Shown: positions 27,810-36,677, counted from the first letter of the stretch. The stretch is 64,000 nucleotides of DNA from Roseibium album (GCA_001404055.1 CXTY01000001.1:248001-312000); one strand, 5' to 3'. The notes: a model not told the origin generated them from the sequence alone. Translations and numbers: made by a program.

Positions 27810-28787
27810 TCAGGAAATTTCAATTGAAGACCGGTGTTCTCTTGGCGTTGTTGAGTACTCTGTCCTGTACGCTCGTGTCATGGCGCTTGCATCCTGGTAG
27901 CCACAGCGACTGGCAATTTCGGCGATGGTCAGGTTTGTGAGTTCAACAAGACGTCTGGCCTCTCGCAGCCGTATTGATTTGTAGACTGAAAGAGGTGTTT
28001 TGCCGAACTCGGCGCGGAAGTGCTGCTCCAAGACTTTCTGGTCGGTTCTCAACTGACGGGACAAGGCTGGGATTGTCAGGGGTTGTTCTATATTCCGGCG
28101 CATCAGCGTCGTTGCTCTTTGAACCAAAGCACCGGGTGCCAGCCGGTGGAAAGGGTCATGCAGGTCAAGACGATCACCATGCATAAAGAGGGCTGCGACC
28201 TCGAGCGCGAACATTGGGCTGTGGTGTTGCTTGATCAGTTCCAGGGTCAATTCGAACGTGGTTGAAGCTCCGCCGCAGGTGGCTATGTCATCTGCCAGCA
28301 CGTATCTGTCTTCGACGGCCATAACACTCGGGAATGTTTCGGAAAAATTTGTGAACTCATCCCAATGGATGGTGGCCTTTCGATCTTCCAAAAGACCTGC
28401 TTTGGCAAGAAGCCATGCACCTGTATCCATGCCCACAATCGTTGCGTAGCGCTCGCTGGCTGCTCGAACAACCTGGCACATTCGTGGGGATGCAAGGTCC
28501 GTGAAACCGTAACTCGGCATGACGAAAAGAAAATCTCCTCGCGGAGCAGCATCAGACCAGGCGCTTGTTTCAACCGGCAGCCCGCTGGAGGAAGTGACTG
28601 TTCCGCCTTCGAGACTCAAATGTGACCAGGAATAGAGCTGGGTTCTGGCAATCGTGTTTGCGGCCCGGAAAGGTTCAATCGCATTTGCCAGGCAATGGTT
28701 CGAAAATGAATCGCAGAGCAGAACGGAAATCGTTCGTGTCGTCTCCGGTTTTTTCGAAACCTGCATGTTCTTGATCCAAAACTGCAT
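27810..28787 (-). CDS. GlxA-type AraC regulator, likely controlling carnitine/butyrobetaine genes
   Basis: A 325-residue regulator with an N-terminal DJ-1/PfpI-like ligand domain (~18-195, ISVLLCDSFSNHCLANAIEPFRAAN…GMDTGAWLLAKAGLL) and a C-terminal AraC helix-turn-helix pair (~225-318, LTIPALSRQLRTDQKVLEQHFRAEFGKTPLSVYKSIRL…IAEIASRCGYQDASAMTRAYR). CdhR of Pseudomonas, which controls carnitine use, belongs to this group. Here it diverges from the butyrobetaine/carnitine operon with 56 bases between starts and a 14-base palindrome in the gap. Assignment as the CdhR counterpart rests on family plus context. A second ATG seven codons in is possible. Confidence 0.85.
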   Translation of the reverse strand: MQFWIKNMQVSKKPETTRTISVLLCDSFSNHCLANAIEPFRAANTIARTQLYSWSHLSLEGGTVTSSSGLPVETSAWSDAAPRGDFLFVMPSYGFTDLASPRMCQVVRAASERYATIVGMDTGAWLLAKAGLLEDRKATIHWDEFTNFSETFPSVMAVEDRYVLADDIATCGGASTTFELTLELIKQHHSPMFALEVAALFMHGDRLDLHDPFHRLAPGALVQRATTLMRRNIEQPLTIPALSRQLRTDQKVLEQHFRAEFGKTPLSVYKSIRLREARRLVELTNLTIAEIASRCGYQDASAMTRAYRTEYSTTPREHRSSIEIS

Positions 28788-28809
28788 AATGGCCGCTCTC
28801 GTCTTGTCT

Positions 28810-28823
28810 CACTCTCAAGAGTG
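28810..28823. promoter_or_regulatory. Palindrome in the regulator/operon gap, candidate operator
   Basis: CACTCTCAAGAGTG has perfect six-base arms (CACTCT/AGAGTG) around CA. It lies between the GlxA-type regulator start and the acyl-CoA dehydrogenase start, about 20 bases before the latter. It is a candidate binding site, or a small hairpin in the leader. No experimental support. Confidence 0.4.
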
Positions 28824-28843
28824 TCAGGCAAGAGGAGGGGACA

Positions 28844-30004
28844 ATGCACTTTGGTTTGAACGAAGAGCAGGAAATGATCGTTTCAACGGTACGTTCATTC
28901 GTTGAAAACGAGATCTACCCTCATGAAGACCAGGTCGAGAAAACCGGACAGGTTCCATTGGAACTTGGCAAGGAACTCAAGCAAAAATGCATCGATCTGG
29001 GTTTTTATGCCTGCAACTTTCCGGAAGAGGTTGGTGGCGCCGGTCTCAGCCATATGGATTTCACGCTTGTTGAACGCGAGCTTGGGCGTGGCTCGATGGC
29101 TCTTACACACTTTTTCGGGCGTCCCCAAAACATCCTGATGGCCTGTAAAGGCGAGCAGCGGGAACGTTATCTTCTTCCGGCGGTGCGCGGCGATAAGATG
29201 GACGCGCTTGCAATCACTGAGCCGGATGCCGGGTCAGATGTGCGCGGCATGAAGTGCCAGGCAGTCCGTGAGGGGGGCGATTGGGTTCTCTCCGGGTCAA
29301 AACACTTTATCTCTGGTGCGGAGCACGCGGATTTTTTCGTTGTCTTTGTCGCAACCGGTGAGGATGAAACTCCTCGAGGGCCAAAGAAACGGATCACCTG
29401 TTTCCTGGTTGATCGCGGCACGCCTGGGTTTGAAGTCCGTGACGGCTACAATTCTGTCAGCCACCGTGGTTACAAGAACTACATCCTCTATTTTGACAAG
29501 TGCCGACTGCCCGAGACCCAGGTTTTGGGCGAAGTTGATGGCGGTTTCGATGTCATGAACGAATGGCTCTATGCCACCCGGTTGACCGTCGCCGCCACCA
29601 GTGTTGGGCGTGCGCGGCGCTGCTTCGATCATGCTGTGAACTACGCAACCGAACGCAAACAATTCGGGCAAGCAATTGCAAGGTTTCAAGGCGTCAGTTT
29701 TCAGGTCGCAGACATGATCACGGAGATCGACGCGGCAGACTGGCTGACCCTTGCTGGTGCCTGGCGACTGGATCAGGGGCTTCCGGCAAGCAGGGAGATT
29801 GCCAGTGCGAAGGTTTACGCCACCGAGACCCTGGCAAAGGTCACGGACACGACCCTGCAGATCTTTGGCGGAATGGGCCTGATGGACGACTTCCCGATCG
29901 AGCGCTTCTGGCGGGATGCACGTGTGGAGAGGATCTGGGATGGAACCAGTGAAATCCAGCGCCACATCATCAGTCGCGATATCTTTCGCCCGCTTGGAGC
30001 TTGA
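28844..30004 (+). CDS. Acyl-CoA dehydrogenase, predicted gamma-butyrobetainyl-CoA dehydrogenase
   Basis: A 386-residue flavoprotein of the acyl-CoA dehydrogenase family. It shows the FAD/substrate motif ALAITEPDAGSDVRGMK, the beta-domain GSKHFISG, and the C-terminal helical domain with ERKQFGQAIARFQGV and QIFGGMGLM. The family's usual C-terminal catalytic YEGT-type glutamate is replaced by WDGTSEIQ. CaiA also departs here, so the base may lie elsewhere. As first gene of the operon it would oxidise gamma-butyrobetainyl-CoA to crotonobetainyl-CoA, passing electrons to ETF. GAGGGG precedes the ATG. The substrate is inferred from CaiD, BKACE and carnitine dehydrogenase downstream. Confidence 0.88.
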   Translation: MHFGLNEEQEMIVSTVRSFVENEIYPHEDQVEKTGQVPLELGKELKQKCIDLGFYACNFPEEVGGAGLSHMDFTLVERELGRGSMALTHFFGRPQNILMACKGEQRERYLLPAVRGDKMDALAITEPDAGSDVRGMKCQAVREGGDWVLSGSKHFISGAEHADFFVVFVATGEDETPRGPKKRITCFLVDRGTPGFEVRDGYNSVSHRGYKNYILYFDKCRLPETQVLGEVDGGFDVMNEWLYATRLTVAATSVGRARRCFDHAVNYATERKQFGQAIARFQGVSFQVADMITEIDAADWLTLAGAWRLDQGLPASREIASAKVYATETLAKVTDTTLQIFGGMGLMDDFPIERFWRDARVERIWDGTSEIQRHIISRDIFRPLGA

Positions 30005-30007
30005 GCA

Positions 30008-32044
30008 ATGCGCTCACTGGAACGATTGCTTCGCCCGAGATCCATTGCCGTAGTTGGCGGTGGGAGCTGGTGCGAAAATGTCATCCGCGAATGCGCAAAA
30101 AGCGGATATGCAGGTAATCTATGGGCTGTTCATCCCAAGCGGGAGAGCGTCGCCGGTTGCGCTGCCGTTCCTGAAATCACAGACCTTCCATCCGCGCCCG
30201 ATGCAGTTTTCATTGGCGTAAACAGACATACAACTATCGACATAGTTCGGGAGCTAACTGCTGTGGACGCAGGTGGTGCCGTCTGTTTTGCTTCCGGGTT
30301 CAGTGAAGCTAGTGCAGAGCTAGAGGACGGTGCTGATTTACAGGATGCGCTTTTAAAAGCTGCCGGGCAGATGCCGATTTTCGGTCCCAACTGCTATGGC
30401 TTCATCAACGCCATGGATGGGGCCAGCCTTTGGCCAGACCAACATGGATTGACAGCAGTACAAGAAGGCGTGGCGATCATTTCGCAATCTTCCAATATTG
30501 CGCTTAACCTCACCATGCAGTCCCGTGGTTTGCCAATTGCCTACTTGATGACAGTTGGTAATCAGGCTCAGACGGGGCTGTCGGCAATAGGCCAGGCTTT
30601 GCTCTCGGACCCAAGGGTATCGGCCATCGGTTTGCATATCGAGGGCATTGATGACCTCGCCGCCTTTGAACAATTCGCTCGAAATGCAACGGAGAAAGGG
30701 AAACCTCTTGTTGCTTTGAAAGTCGGGAAATCGGAGCAGGCACAGGCCGCCACGATTTCCCACACGGCGTCTTTGTCAGGTACCGACGCCGGTGCCAGGG
30801 CGCTTTTCAAGCGCCTTGGAATTGCTCAAGTGGAAAGTCTGCCTGTACTTCTGGAGACGCTGAAACTGGTACACGTGGTTGGCAAATTGCCAAATGCCCG
30901 TATTGTTTCAATGTCCTGCTCTGGTGGTGAAGCAAGCTTGATAGCTGACGCTGCCGCAAACAGAAAGGTGAGTTTTCCACCGTTGGACGATGCGCAGAAG
31001 GATAATCTACGCGCAGTGCTTGGCACCAAGGTGGCTCTGGCTAACCCACTGGACTATCACACCTATATCTGGGGTGATGTGGAAGCCATGGCGAGAACAT
31101 TCTCCGCAATGACGGCTGCTGACATTGCCCTTGGAATTGTTGTGCTGGACATTCCGAGGCCGGACAGATGCGAACCGTCGGAATGGCTGAAGGTAATTGA
31201 CGCCATCGAACTTGCGATGGCGCGAACCGGCAAACCGATGGCCGTTCTCAGTTCATTGACGGAGACACTTCCGGAGAAAGTCGCGCAAGACCTGATCGCA
31301 CGAGGAATTGTTCCGTTATGTGGGTTGGATGAGGCAATTGCTGCAATCGAGGCAGCATCGTTGATTTCAAAGTTCGCTCAATCTGAACCAATCAAGATCC
31401 CAGTTCATTCAAATGCTTCGAGGATGATCGGCGAAACAGACGCCAAACGTATTTTGACCGAATACGGAGTGAAGGCACCATTGAGTGAAACGGCAGCAAG
31501 CGCCGAGGCTGCGGCCAGAGCAGCCGACAGGATTGGCTATCCTGTTGTTCTGAAAGGAACTGGTCTTGCACACAAAACGGAAGCCGGTGCAGTAGCTCTC
31601 GACCTTTCAACGGCGGAAAGTGTTGCGCTGGCTGCAGACGCCATGCCGACAACAACATTCCTCATCGAGGAAATGGTTTCCGGCACAATCGCCGAACTGC
31701 TGGTTGGAGTCGTGAAAGATCCGGCGCATGGATTCATTCTGACACTTGCCGCAGGGGGCGTTCTGACCGAGCTGCTGCAGGACCGGGTTTCTCTCGTAAT
31801 GACAGCTTCAAGACAAGATGTTGGAGACGCGCTGCGTGAACTCAAGATCGCGCGGATCCTGTCCGGCTATCGAGGTGGCCCATCTTGCGATCTGGAATTG
31901 ATTGTCGACGCCGTTATGGCGGTACAAAACTATGTAACATCAGCTCCGGTGGAAGAGGTTGAAATCAATCCTTTGCTTTGTGGCAGAGACTTTGCGATTG
32001 CAGCCGACGCGCTGATCAGATGTGGAGAAGTAAATGACGGATAG
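30008..32044 (+). CDS. ADP-forming acyl-CoA synthetase, predicted betaine-CoA ligase
   Basis: A 678-residue NDP-forming acyl-CoA ligase. It has an N-terminal CoA-binding Rossmann domain (LRPRSIAVVGGGSW…FGPNCYGFIN), succinyl-CoA-ligase-like domains containing the expected phospho-histidine in AATISHTASLSG, and a C-terminal ATP-grasp domain (~455-678; YPVVLKGTGLAHKTEAGAV, EEVEINPL). It begins three bases after the dehydrogenase stop and overlaps caiD by eleven bases. In this operon it most likely activates gamma-butyrobetaine (and perhaps carnitine or crotonobetaine) to the CoA ester. Specificity is inferred. The unrelated AMP-forming CaiC does the comparable job in enterobacteria. Confidence 0.88.
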   Translation: MRSLERLLRPRSIAVVGGGSWCENVIRECAKSGYAGNLWAVHPKRESVAGCAAVPEITDLPSAPDAVFIGVNRHTTIDIVRELTAVDAGGAVCFASGFSEASAELEDGADLQDALLKAAGQMPIFGPNCYGFINAMDGASLWPDQHGLTAVQEGVAIISQSSNIALNLTMQSRGLPIAYLMTVGNQAQTGLSAIGQALLSDPRVSAIGLHIEGIDDLAAFEQFARNATEKGKPLVALKVGKSEQAQAATISHTASLSGTDAGARALFKRLGIAQVESLPVLLETLKLVHVVGKLPNARIVSMSCSGGEASLIADAAANRKVSFPPLDDAQKDNLRAVLGTKVALANPLDYHTYIWGDVEAMARTFSAMTAADIALGIVVLDIPRPDRCEPSEWLKVIDAIELAMARTGKPMAVLSSLTETLPEKVAQDLIARGIVPLCGLDEAIAAIEAASLISKFAQSEPIKIPVHSNASRMIGETDAKRILTEYGVKAPLSETAASAEAAARAADRIGYPVVLKGTGLAHKTEAGAVALDLSTAESVALAADAMPTTTFLIEEMVSGTIAELLVGVVKDPAHGFILTLAAGGVLTELLQDRVSLVMTASRQDVGDALRELKIARILSGYRGGPSCDLELIVDAVMAVQNYVTSAPVEEVEINPLLCGRDFAIAADALIRCGEVNDG

Positions 32045-32819
32045 TCCGATTAAGACCCGTGTTAGCGGCCACATTCTGGAAGTGACGCTTGATCGGCCGA
32101 AGGCCAACGCCATCGATCTGGAAACAAGCAAAATCATGGGGGACGTGTTCACCGATTTTCGGGACGATCCGAACCTGCGTGTTGCGATTGTCACGGGTGC
32201 TGGCGAGAAGTTCTTCTGCCCTGGGTGGGATCTGAAAGCAGCCGCCAATGGAGATGCGGTCGATGGTGACTACGGCAAAGGTGGATTTGGCGGCTTGCAG
32301 GAACTGCGTGGCCTCAACAAGCCGGTCATTGCCGCTGTGAATGGGATCTGCTGCGGTGGCGGCCTTGAACTCGCGCTCTCGGCCGACATCATCCTGGCTG
32401 CGCAGCACGCAACCTTCGCGTTGCCCGAGATCCGGTCCGGCACGGTGGCAGACGCAGCCAGTGTCAAACTGCCCAAGCGCATTCCTCATCACATAGCCAT
32501 GGAAATGCTTTTGACCGGACGCTGGATTGAAGCGGAGGAGGCTGCACGTTGGGGGCTTATCAATCACATTTATCCGGCGGATACACTGATGGAGGAAGCC
32601 CGCAAACTCGCGGAGCTGCTCGGCTGCGGTCCACCGCTTGTCTATGCGGCGATCAAGGAGATCGTTCGCGAGGCAGAAGACATGAAATTCCAGGATGCGA
32701 TGAACCGCATCACGAACAGCCAATTCGCAACAGTTGAAACGCTCTACCGGTCTGAAGACCAGCATGAAGGCGCGAAGGCGTTTGCCGAAAAACGAGATCC
32801 GGTCTGGAAGGGCCGCTAG
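32034..32819 (+). CDS. caiD: Crotonobetainyl-CoA hydratase (carnitinyl-CoA dehydratase)
   Basis: A 261-residue crotonase, the same length as enterobacterial CaiD and sharing its characteristic stretches: LDRPKANAID, GEKFF-x2-GWDLKAAA, NKPVIAAVNG, ITNSQF…SEDQHEG and the C-terminal AFAEKRDPVWKGR. It hydrates crotonobetainyl-CoA to L-carnitinyl-CoA. The oxyanion-hole region (GGGLELALSADIILA) is intact. This is the most specific marker in the operon and anchors the pathway assignment. It overlaps the ligase gene, suggesting translational coupling. Confidence 0.95.
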   Translation: MTDSPIKTRVSGHILEVTLDRPKANAIDLETSKIMGDVFTDFRDDPNLRVAIVTGAGEKFFCPGWDLKAAANGDAVDGDYGKGGFGGLQELRGLNKPVIAAVNGICCGGGLELALSADIILAAQHATFALPEIRSGTVADAASVKLPKRIPHHIAMEMLLTGRWIEAEEAARWGLINHIYPADTLMEEARKLAELLGCGPPLVYAAIKEIVREAEDMKFQDAMNRITNSQFATVETLYRSEDQHEGAKAFAEKRDPVWKGR

Positions 32820-32830
32820 GAGGAACAAAG

Positions 32831-33742
32831 ATGCCTTTGCTAATGAATCGGGACGTTTTCATTACCTGCGCCGTAACCGGGTCGGGATCGACTCAGGACC
32901 GGTCGCCACATGTTCCGCGCAGCCCAAAGCAGATCGCGGAGAGTGCTATTGATGCCGCCAAGGCGGGCGCTGCGGTTGTTCACTGCCATGTCCGTGATCC
33001 GGAGACCGGCGCACCGTCTCGTCGACTGGATTATTATCGTGAAGTTACGGACTTGATCAGGGCGGCTGATGTCGACGTGGTCCTGAACCTGACTGCTGGC
33101 ATGGGTGGTGACATTACGTTTGGTTCAACCGAGGAGCCTCTACCCGTAAACGAGAGCGGGACCGATATGATTGGTGCCAGCGAACGTGTAGCTCATATCA
33201 GGGAATGCTTGCCGGAAATCTGTACGCTGGATTGCGGTACCATGAACTTTGCCGAAGCCGACTATGTCATGACCAATACACCGGGCATGCTCCGCGCAAT
33301 GGGTACATTGATGACCGAACTGGGCGTGAAGCCCGAGATCGAGGCGTTCGACACAGGGCACCTTTGGTTTGCAAAGCAACTGGTTCAAGAAGGCACGTTG
33401 GAATCCCTGGCCCTGGTGCAGCTCTGTATGGGGGTTCCCTGGGGCGCGCCGAGTGACTTGAACACGTTTCTGGCGATGGTCAACGCTGTGCCCGAGGATT
33501 GGATCTGGTCGGCGTTCAGTCTCGGCCGAGATCAAATGCCCTATGTTGCTGCGTCCGTTCTCGCAGGTGGCAATGTTCGCGTGGGGTTGGAGGATAATCT
33601 CTTTCTTGAAAAGGGAGTTTTGGCGACCAACGCCCAGCTGGTTGAAAAGGCTGTCGGCGTCATCGACGGATTGGGGGCAAAGATCATTGGGCCTGATGAG
33701 GTTCGTAGAAAGCTGGGCCTGAACAAGAGGGCACCTGCATGA
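32831..33742 (+). CDS. cdhC: BKACE (DUF849) enzyme, predicted 3-dehydrocarnitine:acetyl-CoA cleavage
   Basis: A 303-residue Zn-dependent beta-keto acid cleavage enzyme. The metal motif HCHVRD places His51 and His53. The TIM-barrel carries NLTAGMGGD, the DCGTMNF strand, FDTGHL and the late GGNVRVGLEDN motif. In carnitine catabolism this family condenses 3-dehydrocarnitine with acetyl-CoA and releases glycine betaine plus acetoacetyl-CoA. GGAGGA precedes the ATG. Its stop overlaps the start of the carnitine dehydrogenase by four bases. The specific substrate is assigned from context, since BKACE enzymes are diverse. Confidence 0.9.
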   Translation: MPLLMNRDVFITCAVTGSGSTQDRSPHVPRSPKQIAESAIDAAKAGAAVVHCHVRDPETGAPSRRLDYYREVTDLIRAADVDVVLNLTAGMGGDITFGSTEEPLPVNESGTDMIGASERVAHIRECLPEICTLDCGTMNFAEADYVMTNTPGMLRAMGTLMTELGVKPEIEAFDTGHLWFAKQLVQEGTLESLALVQLCMGVPWGAPSDLNTFLAMVNAVPEDWIWSAFSLGRDQMPYVAASVLAGGNVRVGLEDNLFLEKGVLATNAQLVEKAVGVIDGLGAKIIGPDEVRRKLGLNKRAPA

Positions 33743-35160
33743 AAGCTGTCATTGTCGGCGGCGGCGTGATCGGTGGCGGTTGGGCTGCGCGATTTTTGCT
33801 GAATGGGTGGGATGTTGCGGTTTTTGATCCTGACCATGAAGCTGAACGCAAGATCGGTGAGGTCATTGCGAATGCCCGCCGCAGTCTTCCCGCTCTTTAC
33901 GACCGGTCCTTGCCGGAAGCCGGAACGCTGAGTTTTCATGAAGAGTTGGCAGACGCCCTGGTTGATGCGGACTGGGTGCAAGAGAGCATTCCGGAGAGAC
34001 TGGAGTTGAAGCACAAGGTGCTGGGAAACCTTTCCGAACTGGCACCAGAAAATGCTGTCATCGGATCATCGACCTCGGGTTTTAAACCCTCAGACCTCAA
34101 CAGCGAAGGGGCAAGGGCGATTGTCGCTCATCCATTCAATCCCGTTTATCTGTTGCCACTGGTTGAATTGGTCGGGGATGCTTCAGAGACGGAGAAGGCA
34201 GCTGAATTGCTGCGGGATATCGGCATGTACCCGCTTAAGGTCCGGAAGGAAATCGATGCCCATATCGCCGACCGTCTGCTGGAAGCGGTTTGGCGGGAAA
34301 GCCTATGGCTGGTCAAGGACGGCGTGGCGACCACTGAAGAAATCGACGAGGCCATACGCATGGGTTTCGGTATTCGCTGGGCGCAGATGGGACTGTTTGA
34401 GACCTATCGGACGGCAGGTGGTGAAGCGGGCATGAAGCACTTCATGGCGCAATTCGGACCGGCACTGCAATGGCCCTGGACGAAGTTGATGGATGTGCCG
34501 GAACTAACAGAGGAGCTGGTTGACCTGATCGCACACCAATCAGATGAGCAGTCCGGTCATTTGTCCATCCGTGACCTGGAACGCCAGCGGGATGACAATC
34601 TGGTCGGCATGATGCGGGCGCTCAAAAAGAACAACAGCGGGGCGGGTGGTGTCATCGCAAGACACGAAAAAAACCTTCCATATATTGATGATATTGATTT
34701 GCCAATCACGGTGGATCGTCAGATCCCCAAGAGCTGGACAGACTACAACGGGCATATGAATGAGGCCCACTACCTGGAAGCCGCTGCTGCCGCAACAGAC
34801 CGGTTCATGGAAAAGATCGACGCTGATGCCGCCTATATTGCTTCGGGTAAAAGCTACTTCACGGTTGAGAACCACATCCGCTATCTGGACGAAATGCTGG
34901 CTGGTGAGCGTCTGATTATCACGACTCAGGTATTGAAAGGCGAGGGCAAGAAAATGCACCTCTTTCATTTCCTGAAAAACGCGGACGGCAAACTGGCGGC
35001 GACCGCCGAGACATTGCTATTGCATGTCGACCTGAACACCCGGTCCAGCTCTGTTCCATCACCAGATGTTGCTACGAAACTCAGCGACTATGCCCAGGCG
35101 CATGCCTGTTTGCCAATGCCTGAAGGAGCAGGGCGTTTCGTTGGACAAAGGTCTACCTAA
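33739..35160 (+). CDS. L-carnitine dehydrogenase fused to a hotdog thioesterase
   Basis: A 473-residue fusion. Residues ~1-315 are a 3-hydroxyacyl-CoA dehydrogenase-like domain with a dinucleotide-binding GGGVIGGGWAARF and the HPFNPVYLLPLVE motif. They oxidise L-carnitine to 3-dehydrocarnitine with NAD+. Residues ~335-460 form a thioesterase (DYNGHMNEAHYLEAAAAATDRFM…HIRYLDEM) able to release carnitine from carnitinyl-CoA. In Pseudomonas these activities are separate (CdhA and CdhB). The rhizobial fused form is known. The fusion links the CoA-ester half of the route (first three genes) to the free-carnitine half. The stop lies inside an inverted repeat with the convergent gene. Confidence 0.93.
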   Translation: MKAVIVGGGVIGGGWAARFLLNGWDVAVFDPDHEAERKIGEVIANARRSLPALYDRSLPEAGTLSFHEELADALVDADWVQESIPERLELKHKVLGNLSELAPENAVIGSSTSGFKPSDLNSEGARAIVAHPFNPVYLLPLVELVGDASETEKAAELLRDIGMYPLKVRKEIDAHIADRLLEAVWRESLWLVKDGVATTEEIDEAIRMGFGIRWAQMGLFETYRTAGGEAGMKHFMAQFGPALQWPWTKLMDVPELTEELVDLIAHQSDEQSGHLSIRDLERQRDDNLVGMMRALKKNNSGAGGVIARHEKNLPYIDDIDLPITVDRQIPKSWTDYNGHMNEAHYLEAAAAATDRFMEKIDADAAYIASGKSYFTVENHIRYLDEMLAGERLIITTQVLKGEGKKMHLFHFLKNADGKLAATAETLLLHVDLNTRSSSVPSPDVATKLSDYAQAHACLPMPEGAGRFVGQRST

Positions 35161-35219
35161 TCCAACGCCGAGGTTTCTCTGGATTATGGATGCACACAAA
35201 GCAGATCGGGTGGATTAGG
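35156..35219. repeat. Inverted repeat spanning two convergent stop codons
   Basis: CCTAATCCA (35156-35164) and TGGATTAGG (35211-35219) are perfect reverse complements. Each arm contains the stop codon of one of the two convergent genes. A second TGGATTA at 35180 offers alternative pairing. It could act as a bidirectional end signal. There is no T-tract, so this is tentative. Confidence 0.45.
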
Positions 35220-36600
35220 AGGGCTTGCCATTTGGACGCCAACCCGCATCGCGTAGGTTGTCTATAAGGAAATCGCTGTCTGCCGGATTCTGGAACAGTT
35301 TTTCGAATAGAAGATCGAGCCGATATTTCGGCCAGGTCTCAATGATCTGCCTTACGCGTTTTGAAGCTTGTTCCTGGTTCCCGAGTTGCTGGTGGGCTGC
35401 GGCCAAATAGGCAACGGTAATCGGGCCCATTGGCGCGCCCGCCGCTATTGCGTCTTCAAAAACACTTATGCACTTTTCTGAATTTCCGGAATGGAAATAG
35501 GCGGAACCCAGTGCGTTATTGAAGACCGAATTTTTGGGCAACTCAACTTGCTCCAGGTGCGCCTCTACGCTTTCTACAACGCGATCAAATCTTCCGGCAA
35601 AAAGAGAAATCAGGGCATCGAATTCAAGAAGATGAGCGTCTTGCGGATCCAGGAGGCGTGCGGTTGATGACTTTGTGAGGGCATTGTCAAAGTTTCCGAC
35701 TGCCCACTCGTAAGACGCGCGAGCCGAATGTGTCCAGGCTGCGTCAGGTGCAAGGTCTTCTGAAGCTTCAACCATAGATTTGGACGCGATCAGAGCTTCC
35801 CTGGATCGCTGCTCAATCGGTGAGACAAGGGCACTAAGTGCCAATACTTGCGCAGCGCCTGCATAGCCACCAAAAAATGTCTTGTCAGTTTCTCTGGATA
35901 CCTCAAAAACATAAAGGGCGGCCTGCAGCCGTTTTGGATCCGCTGCTGGAAAAATCAACTTCCGACCAGCTGATGCCAGGTTCATCGCCTCCAGTCTGGC
36001 TGGAGATGCCTCAAATATAGCTGCGCGCAATGCACTCTCGGTTGGCCCGGCATCCTGTATTTCATGAAGGCTGGATACTTTTACAGCTATAATAGCGCCT
36101 GCTGTTACCGCCAGAAGGAAACCACATACCAGCAACAGGCTTGTACGAGCTGAGGAAGTGAAGCGTCTTTTGGTTGCCGCAAAATTTTGTAGAGAAGGGG
36201 AGCCGCGCTTGTCTGCGAGATTAATGGCAGAAGTTTCAACTGCGGGAAGCTGTAAAAAAAGAAACTCTGGTGCGTAGGATCCCTTCGGTAGTGAAATGAC
36301 CACCTGGTCATTCTTGCCTTCGTCCGAATAATAGGCAGCCAAACGCCGCCGCAACCGACCAATATCCACTCTTATGGCGTTCTCGTGATCAGGAACCTCA
36401 TCAGGCAAATAGCTGTAAACATCCATGGCAATTGACTTCGCCCGGATATTCGGTCCTTCACCGGCCAGGTGTCGCTCGACAACGTATCTTAGTATTTGCT
36501 TCAGGCGCTCCACGTTATGGAAGCTTTTGGATTCTGCGACACTCTGCAAAGCATCGCGGATGAGGGCAGCATTCTGGATGTCAGTCTGTTGCTTTGCCAC
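35215..36600 (-). CDS. Membrane-anchored winged-helix/TPR regulator
   Basis: A 461-residue protein. Residues ~28-115 match the winged-helix-like domain often seen fused to TPR or TolB parts (LKQILRYVVERHLAGEG…IRVDIGRLRRRLAAYYSDEG…ISLPKGSYAPEF). One transmembrane helix lies at ~152-172 (LLLVCGFLLAVTAGAIIAV). A periplasmic or extracytoplasmic TPR-like region (~195-455) follows. The layout is CadC-like: cytoplasmic DNA-binding, external sensing. It diverges from the sulfatase island with 197 bases between starts and two direct repeats in the gap. Control of those genes is inferred from position. Confidence 0.82.
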   Translation of the reverse strand: MAKQQTDIQNAALIRDALQSVAESKSFHNVERLKQILRYVVERHLAGEGPNIRAKSIAMDVYSYLPDEVPDHENAIRVDIGRLRRRLAAYYSDEGKNDQVVISLPKGSYAPEFLFLQLPAVETSAINLADKRGSPSLQNFAATKRRFTSSARTSLLLVCGFLLAVTAGAIIAVKVSSLHEIQDAGPTESALRAAIFEASPARLEAMNLASAGRKLIFPAADPKRLQAALYVFEVSRETDKTFFGGYAGAAQVLALSALVSPIEQRSREALIASKSMVEASEDLAPDAAWTHSARASYEWAVGNFDNALTKSSTARLLDPQDAHLLEFDALISLFAGRFDRVVESVEAHLEQVELPKNSVFNNALGSAYFHSGNSEKCISVFEDAIAAGAPMGPITVAYLAAAHQQLGNQEQASKRVRQIIETWPKYRLDLLFEKLFQNPADSDFLIDNLRDAGWRPNGKPS

Positions 36601-36649
36601 GGGTTCAGACCCTAAAACATTGTAATATCAAACGTTGCGGATACGTCAC

Positions 36650-36677
36650 GCTACGGTAGCATGCTCCTTGCTACGGT
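36650..36677. promoter_or_regulatory. Two direct GCTACGGT repeats in the sulfatase promoter gap
   Basis: GCTACGGT occurs at 36650-36657 and again at 36670-36677, exactly twenty bases apart (about two helical turns). This is the usual geometry for winged-helix regulators binding direct repeats. The first copy extends to the palindrome GCTACGGTAGC. Candidate site for the divergent regulator. Confidence 0.45.
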
